From contig NZ_MSCI01000001.1 in the NCBI RefSeq assembly GCF_002954585.1, positions 124,001-188,000 of the forward strand: a stretch of 64,000 nt of DNA, in the 5' to 3' direction. The stretch is from Vibrio chagasii. GTDB taxonomy: Bacteria > Pseudomonadota > Gammaproteobacteria > Enterobacterales > Vibrionaceae. The notes beneath the pieces were generated by a model. That model ran no database searches and was not told the DNA's origin. It worked only from the letters and a program-made list of their open reading frames with translations. Made by a program: the position numbers and the translations under genes. Every line of letters begins with the position of its first letter. Position 1 is the stretch's first letter. Positions 1 through 7,795 of the stretch are shown here, in pieces.

Positions 1-158
1 ATGCCCATAGGCTCACGAGCTTCTGCTAAGTCGATGTCAAAGTCGAAACCTTGTTTGAATGCTTCAACGAAGATGCTGGTTGGCGCAAACGATCCAAAAT
101 CAACGATAGTGCCTGCCCAGTCAAAGATAACCGCTTGGATTGGTGATGTTGTGTTCAT
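1..158 (-). CDS. phnX: phosphonoacetaldehyde hydrolase (phosphonatase), N-terminal part
   Basis: Only the first 52 or so codons are present; the gene runs off the left edge. Reading from the ATG at 158 down, the protein starts [17 protein letters not shown]. This is the HAD motif I of phosphonatases, with the nucleophile Asp13 and the family's typical Ala15 where other HAD enzymes have a second Asp. It is followed by a VDFGSFAP stretch also typical of PhnX. The enzyme cleaves the C-P bond of phosphonoacetaldehyde, made by PhnW, to give acetaldehyde and phosphate in the cytoplasm. It is the last gene of a minus-strand operon phnW-pbfA-phnX, about 80 bp after pbfA. The catalytic lysine and cap domain lie outside the window. 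Confidence 0.93.
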   Translation of the reverse strand, partial: MNTTSPIQAVIFDWAGTIVDFGSFAPTSIFVEAFKQGFDFDIDLAEAREPMG

Positions 159-237
159 AGTGGTGTCCTTTCTTGCCACTCCCATTTAAAAGTACGGGAG
201 GAACGAATGTGTTTTAGGTTATTGGTTTAGTGTTGGT

Positions 238-1677
238 TTAAAGGTATTCAAAGTCTTTACAGACTTTTACTATCGCGTTTTCGAAGACTGCCAGAGCAGC
301 TTCTAGCTCGCTACGGCTGATGACCAATGGTGGGCTCAACTGAATCACATTACCTTGTGACACCTTAAAGCTCAGACCATCGTTCAGACACTGATAAAGT
401 ACGGCTTCTGCTTCATCGAACGCGCGGGTTTTGGTGATATGGTCGGTGACTAACTCAACGCCCCAAAGCAGTCCGATGCCGCGAACGTCACCAATGACTG
501 GGTATTTCTCTTTCATTTGAAGTAGTTGCTCACGCATGAATGCACTGTCCGCTTGTACTTTTTCAAGCAAATTTTCTTGCTCAATCACTTCCATGGTTGC
601 CAGTGCAGCTGCGCAGCCAATTGGGCTTTTCTCGTGTGTGTAATGCCCAAGCGATACTTGTGCTGCCGTGTTGTATTTGTCTTTGGTGACCATGGCGGCA
701 ATTGGAACTAAACCACCGCCAAAACCTTTACCAATACATAGGATGTCAGGTTCGATATCAAACGCTTGGTGAGTAAACCACTCGCCGCTTCGACCCATAC
801 CGTTTGGAATATCATCAATGATTAGCATGACATTGTGCTTATCACAGATCTCACGGATGCGCTTCCAATAAGCCTTGCTTGGTACTTGAACATCGGTGTT
901 ACGCACTGCTTCGGCAATGAAGGCACCAATACCACCTTCTTTTTCAATCACATACTCAAGGTAATCGGCGTAGTGAACATCACATGCAGTCTCACTATCA
1001 CCACCTGAGTTTTGCCCGCGAAGCGATAAAGAGTCATTAAGAGGAAAAGCACCACGATAAGAAACTGCTGGTGGAATACGTTCTACGCCAGCCATTAACG
1101 GGCCCATACCTTCGCGGAAACAGGCTTCACCACCGACAGAAATCGCATCCAATGACGCGCCATGGAATGAATCCCACAATGAAACAACTTTGAAGTTGTT
1201 GGTGACATGTCGAGCCAGTTTGAGTGCCATACCAATCACAGAGGTGCCACCCGGTGCAAACAACACGCGGTTCAACTCACCACCGCAAATCTGTGTTAGC
1301 TTTTCAGCGCATTGCACGGCTGTCTCATTGGTAAAGCGACGTGGTGAAAACGGCAATGATGCCATTTGTTGAGTCACTTTATTGATGATGTGTGGGTGGC
1401 CATAACCTAGTTGATGGACATTATTGCCATGAAAGTCCATGTACTGTTTGCCCGTCGCATCTTGAATGTAAATGCCTTCAGCGGCTTCAAGTGTGTCTAG
1501 GCAAGGTGTTGACATCGCTTGATGGAGAAACACGTCTGAGTCGCGTTTTAACATCGCTTGAGTCGCCTCATCGTTTAACGACTCATTCCACTTTTCACGT
1601 GCGGGTGTGGTGTTCACGTCGCCTTCACTTCGAAAGTGCGTTGCCTTTAGTGCTGGCTCTTGGTTAATTATTGTCAT
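238..1677 (-). CDS. pbfA: PbfA-type PLP enzyme, (R)-1-hydroxy-2-aminoethylphosphonate ammonia-lyase
   Basis: 479-residue class III (aminotransferase-fold) PLP protein. The PLP lysine is Lys317 in IGKGFGGG, and Asp288/Asp289 sit in IIDDIPNG. In phosphonate clusters of vibrios this subfamily is PbfA, a lyase that turns (R)-1-hydroxy-AEP into phosphonoacetaldehyde plus ammonia, feeding PhnX. That assignment follows from family resemblance and from its place between phnW and phnX. The start codon overlaps the phnW stop (TAATG), so translation is probably coupled. A generic omega-amino-acid transaminase function cannot be excluded from sequence alone, but the context strongly favours the phosphonate role. 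Confidence 0.85.
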   Translation of the reverse strand: MTIINQEPALKATHFRSEGDVNTTPAREKWNESLNDEATQAMLKRDSDVFLHQAMSTPCLDTLEAAEGIYIQDATGKQYMDFHGNNVHQLGYGHPHIINKVTQQMASLPFSPRRFTNETAVQCAEKLTQICGGELNRVLFAPGGTSVIGMALKLARHVTNNFKVVSLWDSFHGASLDAISVGGEACFREGMGPLMAGVERIPPAVSYRGAFPLNDSLSLRGQNSGGDSETACDVHYADYLEYVIEKEGGIGAFIAEAVRNTDVQVPSKAYWKRIREICDKHNVMLIIDDIPNGMGRSGEWFTHQAFDIEPDILCIGKGFGGGLVPIAAMVTKDKYNTAAQVSLGHYTHEKSPIGCAAALATMEVIEQENLLEKVQADSAFMREQLLQMKEKYPVIGDVRGIGLLWGVELVTDHITKTRAFDEAEAVLYQCLNDGLSFKVSQGNVIQLSPPLVISRSELEAALAVFENAIVKVCKDFEYL

Positions 1678-2786
1678 TACTTAATTTCCCAGTACATAGC
1701 ATTCTTAACAGCGCCAATGAGGGCTTCAATATCAGACGGATAAACTTCACCAATGTTACCAATGCGGAAGCAGTCTGCGTTTGAGACCTTGCCCGGGTAA
1801 ATCACAAAACCTTGTTCTTTCAAGCGCTCATAGAACTCTTTAAATTGGTAATCGCTGTGTGTTGGAGAATAGAAAGAGGTGATGATAGGAGAGTGAAGTT
1901 CATCAGTAAGTAGTGGTTTAAACCCCAGGGAACGCATGCCAGCAACTAAAGTGGTTTGGTTAGTGTGGTAACGATTATGGCGAGCTTCGATGCCGCCTTC
2001 TTGCTCAAGCTCAAGCAGTGCTTGGTAGAAAGCACGCACCGTGTGAGTCGGGGAAGTGAAGCGCCATTTACCGTGATTGATTTCCATGCAGTGCCATTGA
2101 TCAAACAAGTCAAGGCTTAACGAGCGAGCTTGGCCTTGACACTTTTCTAGCTCCGATTGCTTAGCAATGACAAAGCCGAAGCCAGGCACACCTTGGATGC
2201 ACTTGTTAGCTGAGCTGATCATGTAATCAATACCTAAGTCAGCAATATCCATAGGGATGCCACCAAAGCTCGACATTGCATCAAGAATGACAGTCTTGTT
2301 GTGCAGTTTTGCCAATTTAGCAATGTCTTCAATTGGATTCAGCATGCCAGTGGTGGTCTCACAATGCACAATCGCAACATGAGTGATGTCTGAATCCATG
2401 GCCAATGCCGTTTCCATTTCGTTCAAGTCAGGCTGTGATGTTTCACCAGGAGAAACGACATGGCATGGAATGTTTAAATATTCTGCGATTTGAGCAATAC
2501 GAGCGCCGTACGCACCGTTATCCACCACAAGAAGCTTTCCATTTTTAGAGATAACGCTACCAATTGTTGCTTCAACTGAAGCGGTACCGCTACCTTGCAT
2601 TAATACGCTCGTGTATCCCGCTTGTTTAGTCGCTAAATTCACAAGCTTGCTACGAATCACTTCAACAATGTCTTTGTTGTATTCATCATCCCAAGTACAC
2701 CAATCTTTAAGCATCGCTTGGCGAACGGTTTCAGAAGTCGATAGTGGGCCTGGTGTCAGTAATAAGTAATCGTTTCTCATGTTCAA
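1677..2786 (-). CDS. phnW: 2-aminoethylphosphonate:pyruvate transaminase
   Basis: 369-residue class V aminotransferase-fold enzyme that transfers the amino group of AEP to pyruvate, giving phosphonoacetaldehyde and alanine. Visible hallmarks are the N-terminal LLLTPGPLS, Asp169 in VILDA and the PLP lysine Lys195 in SSANKCIQG. Length is normal for PhnW. It is the first gene of the minus-strand phnW-pbfA-phnX operon; a second in-frame ATG two codons downstream could be the real start. A 12-bp dyad at 2804-2815 lies 18 bp upstream of the start and matches two other dyads in this locus, so PhnR repression is likely. Confidence 0.95.
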   Translation of the reverse strand: MNMRNDYLLLTPGPLSTSETVRQAMLKDWCTWDDEYNKDIVEVIRSKLVNLATKQAGYTSVLMQGSGTASVEATIGSVISKNGKLLVVDNGAYGARIAQIAEYLNIPCHVVSPGETSQPDLNEMETALAMDSDITHVAIVHCETTTGMLNPIEDIAKLAKLHNKTVILDAMSSFGGIPMDIADLGIDYMISSANKCIQGVPGFGFVIAKQSELEKCQGQARSLSLDLFDQWHCMEINHGKWRFTSPTHTVRAFYQALLELEQEGGIEARHNRYHTNQTTLVAGMRSLGFKPLLTDELHSPIITSFYSPTHSDYQFKEFYERLKEQGFVIYPGKVSNADCFRIGNIGEVYPSDIEALIGAVKNAMYWEIK

Positions 2787-2803
2787 TTTCTCGTTATTTG
2801 ATT

Positions 2804-2815
2804 TGGACTATACCA
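2804..2815. promoter_or_regulatory. predicted PhnR operator in front of phnW
   Basis: TGGACTATACCA, two mismatches from the perfect palindrome TGGTATATACCA at 6650. It sits 18 bp upstream of the phnW start. A GntR/UTRA regulator is encoded in the same locus, and short AT-rich dyads of this kind are typical operators for that family. Assignment is inferred from recurrence. Confidence 0.5.
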
Positions 2816-2991
2816 ATTTGTGCGATTACTTTAACAACCAATTTAAACGGTCGTAAATAGCCCAAACACCATTTTCAAAAAAGCTTCATATTACAATTAA
2901 TCTCTTGCCCTGAGAAATTCATCGATCTTTAAACTGCCATTTTTTGTTCATTTAACCGTCATAAAAGCCAGTTAGCTTAATAATCAAAATC

Positions 2992-3003
2992 TGGTACATA
3001 CCA
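2992..3003. promoter_or_regulatory. predicted PhnR operator in front of phnS
   Basis: TGGTACATACCA, one mismatch from the palindrome at 6650-6661, 102 bp upstream of the binding-protein start. It is one of three copies found only in the phosphonate locus by eye. Confidence 0.6.
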
Positions 3004-3104
3004 AATAAGGGTGTGTACCGACAACATAAATGAATTTATGGATATAGCTGTCTCTTGATGGGACTTCTAATTTCTAACTTTGGCATCGGGCCTGACTGGA
3101 GAAA

Positions 3105-4115
3105 ATGATGAAAAACCGTTTTATGAAAGGATCACTTGCAGCATTAGTCACTCTATTAGCTGGTAACGCTTATGCGGCACAGGAAGTGACGGTTTACACC
3201 GCTTTTGAAACCGACATCTTAGCGAAATACAAAAATGCTTTTGAAAGCGAAAACCCAGACATCAGCATTAAATGGGTTCGTGATTCAACCGGGATCATGA
3301 CGGCAAAACTATTGGCTGAGAAAAACAACCCTCGTGCAGAAGTAGTTTGGGGCCTTGCAGGTTCTTCAATGGCTCTACTGAAAGAAGAGGGCATTCTTAA
3401 GCCTTACACTCCTCAAGGTGTAGAAGCGCTACGTGCTAACCTTAATGATCCGCAATCTACTCAAGCTTGGTATGGCAATGATGCATTCTTCAATGCGGTT
3501 TGTTTCAACGAAGCGGTAGCAAAACAACTTAACCTACCAGCACCTAAATCTTGGGAAGATCTCACTAAGCCGATTTACAAAGGCCACATCGCGATGCCAA
3601 ACCCAGCGTCTTCTGGTACGGGGTACATGCAGGTTTCGGCTTGGCTACAAAACATGGGGGAAGACCAAGGTTGGAACTACATGCAGAAGCTAGATCAAAA
3701 CATCGCTCACTACACGCACTCAGGTTCTAAGCCATGTGTTCAAGCGGGTATGGGGGAAGTCGCTATCGGTATCTCTATGGCTAGCCGTGGCGCTAAGCTG
3801 AAAACTCAAGGCGCACCGCTATCTGTGATTACACCTGAGGGGATTGGTTGGGAATCTGAAGCGGTTGGTCTTGTTAAGCCTTCGGATGCGGCACAGCGCG
3901 TTGTTGACTGGTCTATCTCTAAAGCAGCAAATGAGCTCTACATCGAAATGTACCCAGTTGTTGGCCACCAAGACGTGACGGCAACAATTGATAACTTCCC
4001 TAATGTTGAAAAGAACATGGCAAAAATGGACTTTGCACGCATGGGCAGCGAGCGTGCAGACGTATTGAAAACATGGTCTGAGAAGTTCGACGCTAAATCA
4101 GAGCCAAAATCTTAA
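3105..4115 (+). CDS. phnS: AEP ABC transporter periplasmic binding protein (PhnS2-like)
   Basis: 336-residue extracellular solute-binding protein of the iron/thiamine/AEP group. It has a signal peptide of about 24 residues (cleavage after NAYA), then mature AQEVTVYTAFE. Close to the start, CTGGAG at 3097-3102 serves as the ribosome binding site. It would capture AEP in the periplasm for the PhnT ATPase and fused permease encoded at 6.7-9.5 kb. The gene is separated from those transport genes by the oxidase and HAD genes and ends in its own terminator, so the binding protein can be made in excess. An iron(III)-binding relative is the main alternative; the cluster argues against it. Confidence 0.87.
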   Translation: MMKNRFMKGSLAALVTLLAGNAYAAQEVTVYTAFETDILAKYKNAFESENPDISIKWVRDSTGIMTAKLLAEKNNPRAEVVWGLAGSSMALLKEEGILKPYTPQGVEALRANLNDPQSTQAWYGNDAFFNAVCFNEAVAKQLNLPAPKSWEDLTKPIYKGHIAMPNPASSGTGYMQVSAWLQNMGEDQGWNYMQKLDQNIAHYTHSGSKPCVQAGMGEVAIGISMASRGAKLKTQGAPLSVITPEGIGWESEAVGLVKPSDAAQRVVDWSISKAANELYIEMYPVVGHQDVTATIDNFPNVEKNMAKMDFARMGSERADVLKTWSEKFDAKSEPKS

Positions 4116-4172
4116 TCTATCGAACTACTCATTCAATTAACTATTGAGTTCGTTAGAAGTTAGTAATCAGTA

Positions 4173-4197
4173 AAGGAAGGCTTCGGTCTTCCTTTTT
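4173..4197 (+). terminator. rho-independent terminator after phnS
   Basis: Hairpin of AAGGAAG with CTTCCTT around a short loop containing TTCG, followed by a run of T. It would separate phnS from the oxidase gene or attenuate transcription into it. Confidence 0.8.
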
Positions 4198-4235
4198 TAG
4201 TTTTACGCCTTCAAGTCTTAGGTAAGGTACAACAA

Positions 4236-5654
4236 ATGACAAAGCACTACTCATATTGGTTCAAGCAAGCACTAGAAAAAGAATTTGGCAGTATCAACGC
4301 AGGGTTAGAATCAGCCAACCCACTTCAAAAAGACATTAACTGCGACATTGCAATTGTCGGCGGTGGTTATACAGGGTTATGGACGGCAATTTTAATTAAA
4401 CAACAGCAACCTCAAAAACATGTTGTGGTGATTGAAAAAGGCTTGTGTGGCAGCGGTGCTTCTGGTGCGAATGGTGGTTGTATGCTGACGTGGTCGACTA
4501 AGTATCCAACGTTGAAAAAGCTGTACGGAAAAGAGCAAGCAAAATGGTTAGTTCAAGAATCGGAAAAGGTCATTTACGAGATCGAAGCTTTCTGTAACGA
4601 GCACAACATAGACGCACATTTGTACCGCAGCGGGACGTATTACACGGCAACCAATGAAGCACAAAAAGGTGGTATGCAGCCGGTTGTGAATGAGTTGGTT
4701 AAGCAGGGCATCAATAGTTGGAAGAAGTGTGATGAGTCTTTGTCTGATAAAGCGGGATCTGAGCGCCATATTGAGGGTTATTACTCAGAAGCCGCAGGTA
4801 GTGTGCAGCCAGCATTATTGGCGAGAGGTTTACGTCGAGTTGCCATTGAACTAGGTGTTGAGATTTACGAGAACACAGAGATGACTTCGCTTGATTATGG
4901 TGCCCCAGCTCGAATCCAAACCAAGGGTGGATCTGTATTTGCCGATAAAGTGATTTTGGCGCTCAACGCATGGATGCTCGATCACTTTAAAGAGTTTAAA
5001 CGCAGTATTGTGGTTGTTTCATCAGACATGGTCGTCACTAAGCCCATCCCTGAAAAGCTTGAGCAATTTGGCCCAGAGAAAGGAGCGGCAGTGGTGGATT
5101 CACGTATCTTTGTCCACTATTACCGAGATACTCAGGATGGACGATTGATGCTGGGCAAAGGTGGCAATAAATTCTCGTTTGCCAATCAAGTTGAAAGCAT
5201 GTTTAACCAAAAGACAAACTATCTGCCGATTCTGAATCAATCCTTCCAAAAACACTTCCCTAAGCTGGAACAGAATGAATTTGATTACAACTGGTCGGGG
5301 GGATCAGATCGTTCGGTCACAGGATTACCATTTTTCGGTAATCTAAAAGGCCAAAACAACATCTATTATGGGCTCGGTTATTCTGGCAATGGTGTTGCAC
5401 AAACTCGTATGGGCGGAAAGATTCTGTCATCTATGGTACTCGGCACTGACAACGCTTGGACCTGCTGCGGATTAACCAAAGGACCGCTTGGGCATTTCCC
5501 GCCTGAGCCATTCCGTTGGGTAGGGGCGATGACGGTGCGTAATGCAGTACGCAGAAAAGAGAACGCAGAAGACTCAGGAAAGGCGCCATGGTGGCTAGAT
5601 AAGCAATTGGCAAAGCTAGCTGGTGCGGCAGGTAAAGCCGACAAGGTTGAGTGA
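4236..5654 (+). CDS. FAD-dependent aminophosphonate oxidoreductase (DAO family)
   Basis: 472-residue D-amino-acid-oxidase-fold flavoprotein. The Rossmann dinucleotide motif VGGGYTG lies at about residues 41-47, then an acidic turn VVVIEKG, and GASGANGG. A C-terminal FAD-binding motif GLGYSGNGVAQ is near residue 380. Such enzymes recur in phosphonate clusters (putative aminophosphonate oxidoreductases, PbfC/PbfD-related) and oxidise AEP or N-alkylated AEP to phosphonoacetaldehyde with release of amine. Which of these substrates this one uses cannot be read from the sequence. It lies between the binding-protein gene and an HAD gene, downstream of a terminator, with the start about 40 bp after it. 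Confidence 0.82.
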   Translation: MTKHYSYWFKQALEKEFGSINAGLESANPLQKDINCDIAIVGGGYTGLWTAILIKQQQPQKHVVVIEKGLCGSGASGANGGCMLTWSTKYPTLKKLYGKEQAKWLVQESEKVIYEIEAFCNEHNIDAHLYRSGTYYTATNEAQKGGMQPVVNELVKQGINSWKKCDESLSDKAGSERHIEGYYSEAAGSVQPALLARGLRRVAIELGVEIYENTEMTSLDYGAPARIQTKGGSVFADKVILALNAWMLDHFKEFKRSIVVVSSDMVVTKPIPEKLEQFGPEKGAAVVDSRIFVHYYRDTQDGRLMLGKGGNKFSFANQVESMFNQKTNYLPILNQSFQKHFPKLEQNEFDYNWSGGSDRSVTGLPFFGNLKGQNNIYYGLGYSGNGVAQTRMGGKILSSMVLGTDNAWTCCGLTKGPLGHFPPEPFRWVGAMTVRNAVRRKENAEDSGKAPWWLDKQLAKLAGAAGKADKVE

Positions 5655-5751
5655 ATCTTTGTTGTAGATTGTGCTTTGCAGGTTAAGCGAGAACCGATCT
5701 TCAAGTGGCAACTGAGTTGGAAGTTAAATTTGATTTGAAGTGAGAATTGAT

Positions 5752-6405
5752 ATGACGACCCCGCTGTATGTATTTGATTTAGATGAAGCACTCATGGATG
5801 GAAACAGCGCCATGATTTGGAATGAGTTTTTGGTTGAGAAAGGCTTGGCAAATGAACCTAGCTTTTTGAACGAAGAACGCCGGCTTATGACGCTGTATGT
5901 TCAAGGTATTCTCGATGAAGATATTTACCTTGAATTTGCAACCCGCTCACTAGCCAATAAAACTTATCAAGAGGTGTGTGCATTATTAGAAGAGTGCATT
6001 AATCGTAAAGTTCTCAGCAAGATCTTTCCTCATCTTGCAAAGAGGAGCTGGTCGTCAACAACACAAGGGCAGCCGATGGTGATCATCTCTGCCATTGTGT
6101 CATTCGTTCCTGCATGTGTGGCAAAAAGGCTCAATATTCCCAATGTTGTCGGTATTGAACTCATGGAATCATCGGGTCAATACTCTGCCAAGATTTTGGG
6201 GCTTCCGAGTCATCCGTATGGCAAGGTGGTTAGTTTGGATGAGTGGTTAGAGCAACACGGCCCTTCGCACAACCATATTCAAAATGGTGCTGACTCGATT
6301 AATGATTTACCTCAATATGAAGTGGCGGATCGCCCTCACTTGGTTAATCCACACGAACGTTTAAGCGCTCGCTTGGAATCTGCTCCATGGCGTGCGGTCT
6401 ACTGA
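5752..6405 (+). CDS. HAD-IB-like hydrolase in the phosphonate locus
   Basis: 217 residues when started at the ATG at 5752 (an in-frame GTG lies 12 bp upstream). It resembles SerB-like HAD-IB phosphatases: FDLDEALMDGNS near the N-terminus (motif I, DxD kept but the usual Gly-Thr replaced by Glu-Ala), VIISA in the middle (motif II) and ADSINDLP (motif IV, normally GDSxxDxP). The motif changes leave the catalytic Asp pair and the metal Asp in place, so activity is plausible. The substrate is unknown. Position after the oxidase suggests a role in phosphonate metabolism or release of a phosphorylated intermediate, but this is inference only. Confidence 0.68.
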   Translation: MTTPLYVFDLDEALMDGNSAMIWNEFLVEKGLANEPSFLNEERRLMTLYVQGILDEDIYLEFATRSLANKTYQEVCALLEECINRKVLSKIFPHLAKRSWSSTTQGQPMVIISAIVSFVPACVAKRLNIPNVVGIELMESSGQYSAKILGLPSHPYGKVVSLDEWLEQHGPSHNHIQNGADSINDLPQYEVADRPHLVNPHERLSARLESAPWRAVY

Positions 6406-6649
6406 TTTCAGTATTGGAAGAAACAATAGATATAACCATAAACAAGCATTGATATTTGGCGGTGAAAAGCACATTGGCTTTCATCGACAAATACCTATCT
6501 GAGGGCTAGTGGGGTTCTGTAAGGTATTGAATATTATTGCTTGTTTTGATTTCGCCACCCTCAGTTAGAATGAATTTTATTTCTGAAATATAACTGTCAT
6601 TTAGCTTCTATAAATTTGTCACTCAACTGAAATATTCAAATTTTAACTT

Positions 6650-6661
6650 TGGTATATACCA
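6650..6661. promoter_or_regulatory. predicted PhnR operator in front of phnT
   Basis: Perfect 12-bp palindrome TGGTATATACCA ending 18 bp before the phnT ATG, the same distance as the phnW copy. It lies where it would block the transport-gene promoter or ribosome access. Confidence 0.65.
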
Positions 6662-6679
6662 TATAAAGAGTGCTGTAGT

Positions 6680-7789
6680 ATGAGCAACCAAACTTATTTG
6701 AATATTGAAAACGTTGTAAAGCAATTTGGCCAATTTACAGCGCTAAAAGACATCTCCCTATCGATTGAAAAAGGCGAGTTCGTCTGTTTCCTTGGCCCAT
6801 CTGGCTGTGGAAAAACAACCTTATTGCGTGCGATTGCAGGTCTAGACTTACCAACCTCAGGTTCCATTGAGCAAAATGGCAGCGACACGACCTTCCTACC
6901 GCCAGAGAAGCGAGACTTTGGCATCGTGTTCCAATCTTACGCATTGTTCCCAAACCTGACAGTGGAAGAAAACATTGCGATTGGCCTTAAAAACCAAGGT
7001 ATGTCCACTAAAGAAGCACTCGAAACGGTAGAGTCTTGGCTAGAAACCATCGGCTTGCCGACGTCTGGTCAAAAATACCCGAATCAATTATCTGGCGGTC
7101 AACAGCAGCGTGTGGCTTTAGCTCGCGCATTGGCGCTATCTCCTGGTTTGTTACTCCTAGATGAACCACTGTCTGCACTCGATGCGAAGGTAAGAACACA
7201 CCTGCGTGATGAAATTTGCCAATTGCAGCGTAAATTGGGTATCACCACTATCATGGTGACACACGATCAAGACGAAGCTTTGACTATGGCAGACCGCATC
7301 GTGGTAATGAACCATGGGGTTATTGAACAGGTGGGGGCGCCTCAAGAGATCTACCAAAAGCCAGCGAGTCGTTTTGTTGCTGAGTTTGTTGGTAGCATGA
7401 ACTTCATTCAAGCCTCTGTGGCCGTGCAGGGCAAGATGCGTATTGCTGAATCTATGTTGCCACTTCCTGGGTTAGACAATCTGACTCCAAAGCAGGGGGA
7501 TGTGTTCGATATTGCGGTACGTCCTGAGCAAATCCAGTTCGTTGATCGTTTTAATGAGTCGTTACCGGTCAGAATTCTTTCAAGCGAGTTTTTGGGCGCG
7601 TTTTATCGCGTCGAATGTCAATTGCAGCATGACTCTACTGCAAAAGAGATCATCGTTGATGTGCCAGTCAAAGAGTTTAATCGATTGAAACTGCGTCGCA
7701 GTGATATTCGTTACGTAGCGTTTGATCAAGAAGGCTTACGAGCTTATCCATCGAAAAGTGTTCAAGTGATGAAAGACGAGGCGGCGTAA
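6680..7789 (+). CDS. phnT: AEP ABC transporter ATPase (PhnT2-like)
   Basis: 369-residue ABC ATPase. Walker A GPSGCGKT at residues 39-46, signature LSGGQQQR at about 138, Walker B LLLLDEP, and the H-loop in VTHDQDEAL. A C-terminal TOBE-like region covers roughly residues 240-360. It energises AEP import with the fused permease 6 bp downstream. The putrescine/spermidine/iron subfamily has similar proteins, but the phn context decides. A PhnR-like operator lies directly upstream, so this is probably the first gene of the operon phnT-phnUV-phnR. Confidence 0.9.
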   Translation: MSNQTYLNIENVVKQFGQFTALKDISLSIEKGEFVCFLGPSGCGKTTLLRAIAGLDLPTSGSIEQNGSDTTFLPPEKRDFGIVFQSYALFPNLTVEENIAIGLKNQGMSTKEALETVESWLETIGLPTSGQKYPNQLSGGQQQRVALARALALSPGLLLLDEPLSALDAKVRTHLRDEICQLQRKLGITTIMVTHDQDEALTMADRIVVMNHGVIEQVGAPQEIYQKPASRFVAEFVGSMNFIQASVAVQGKMRIAESMLPLPGLDNLTPKQGDVFDIAVRPEQIQFVDRFNESLPVRILSSEFLGAFYRVECQLQHDSTAKEIIVDVPVKEFNRLKLRRSDIRYVAFDQEGLRAYPSKSVQVMKDEAA

Positions 7790-7795
7790 AGAATC

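Larger units (their letters stand above)
2787..3104. other. divergent phnW / phnS control region
   Basis: 318 bp without genes between divergently transcribed phnW (minus) and the AEP-binding protein (plus). It contains two PhnR-like dyads, one near each gene, annotated separately. No other gene or structured RNA was recognised. Confidence 0.7.

Noticed and set aside
1..189. 62-codon plus-strand frame at the left edge
   Set aside because: Antisense to phnX, whose motif I is unambiguous.
2787..3104. Riboswitch in the phnW-phnS region
   Set aside because: No known riboswitch core recognised; the dyads explain the conserved-looking parts.
5378..5791. 137-codon minus-strand frame
   Set aside because: Overlaps the oxidase C-terminus; no recognisable motif and no upstream signals.
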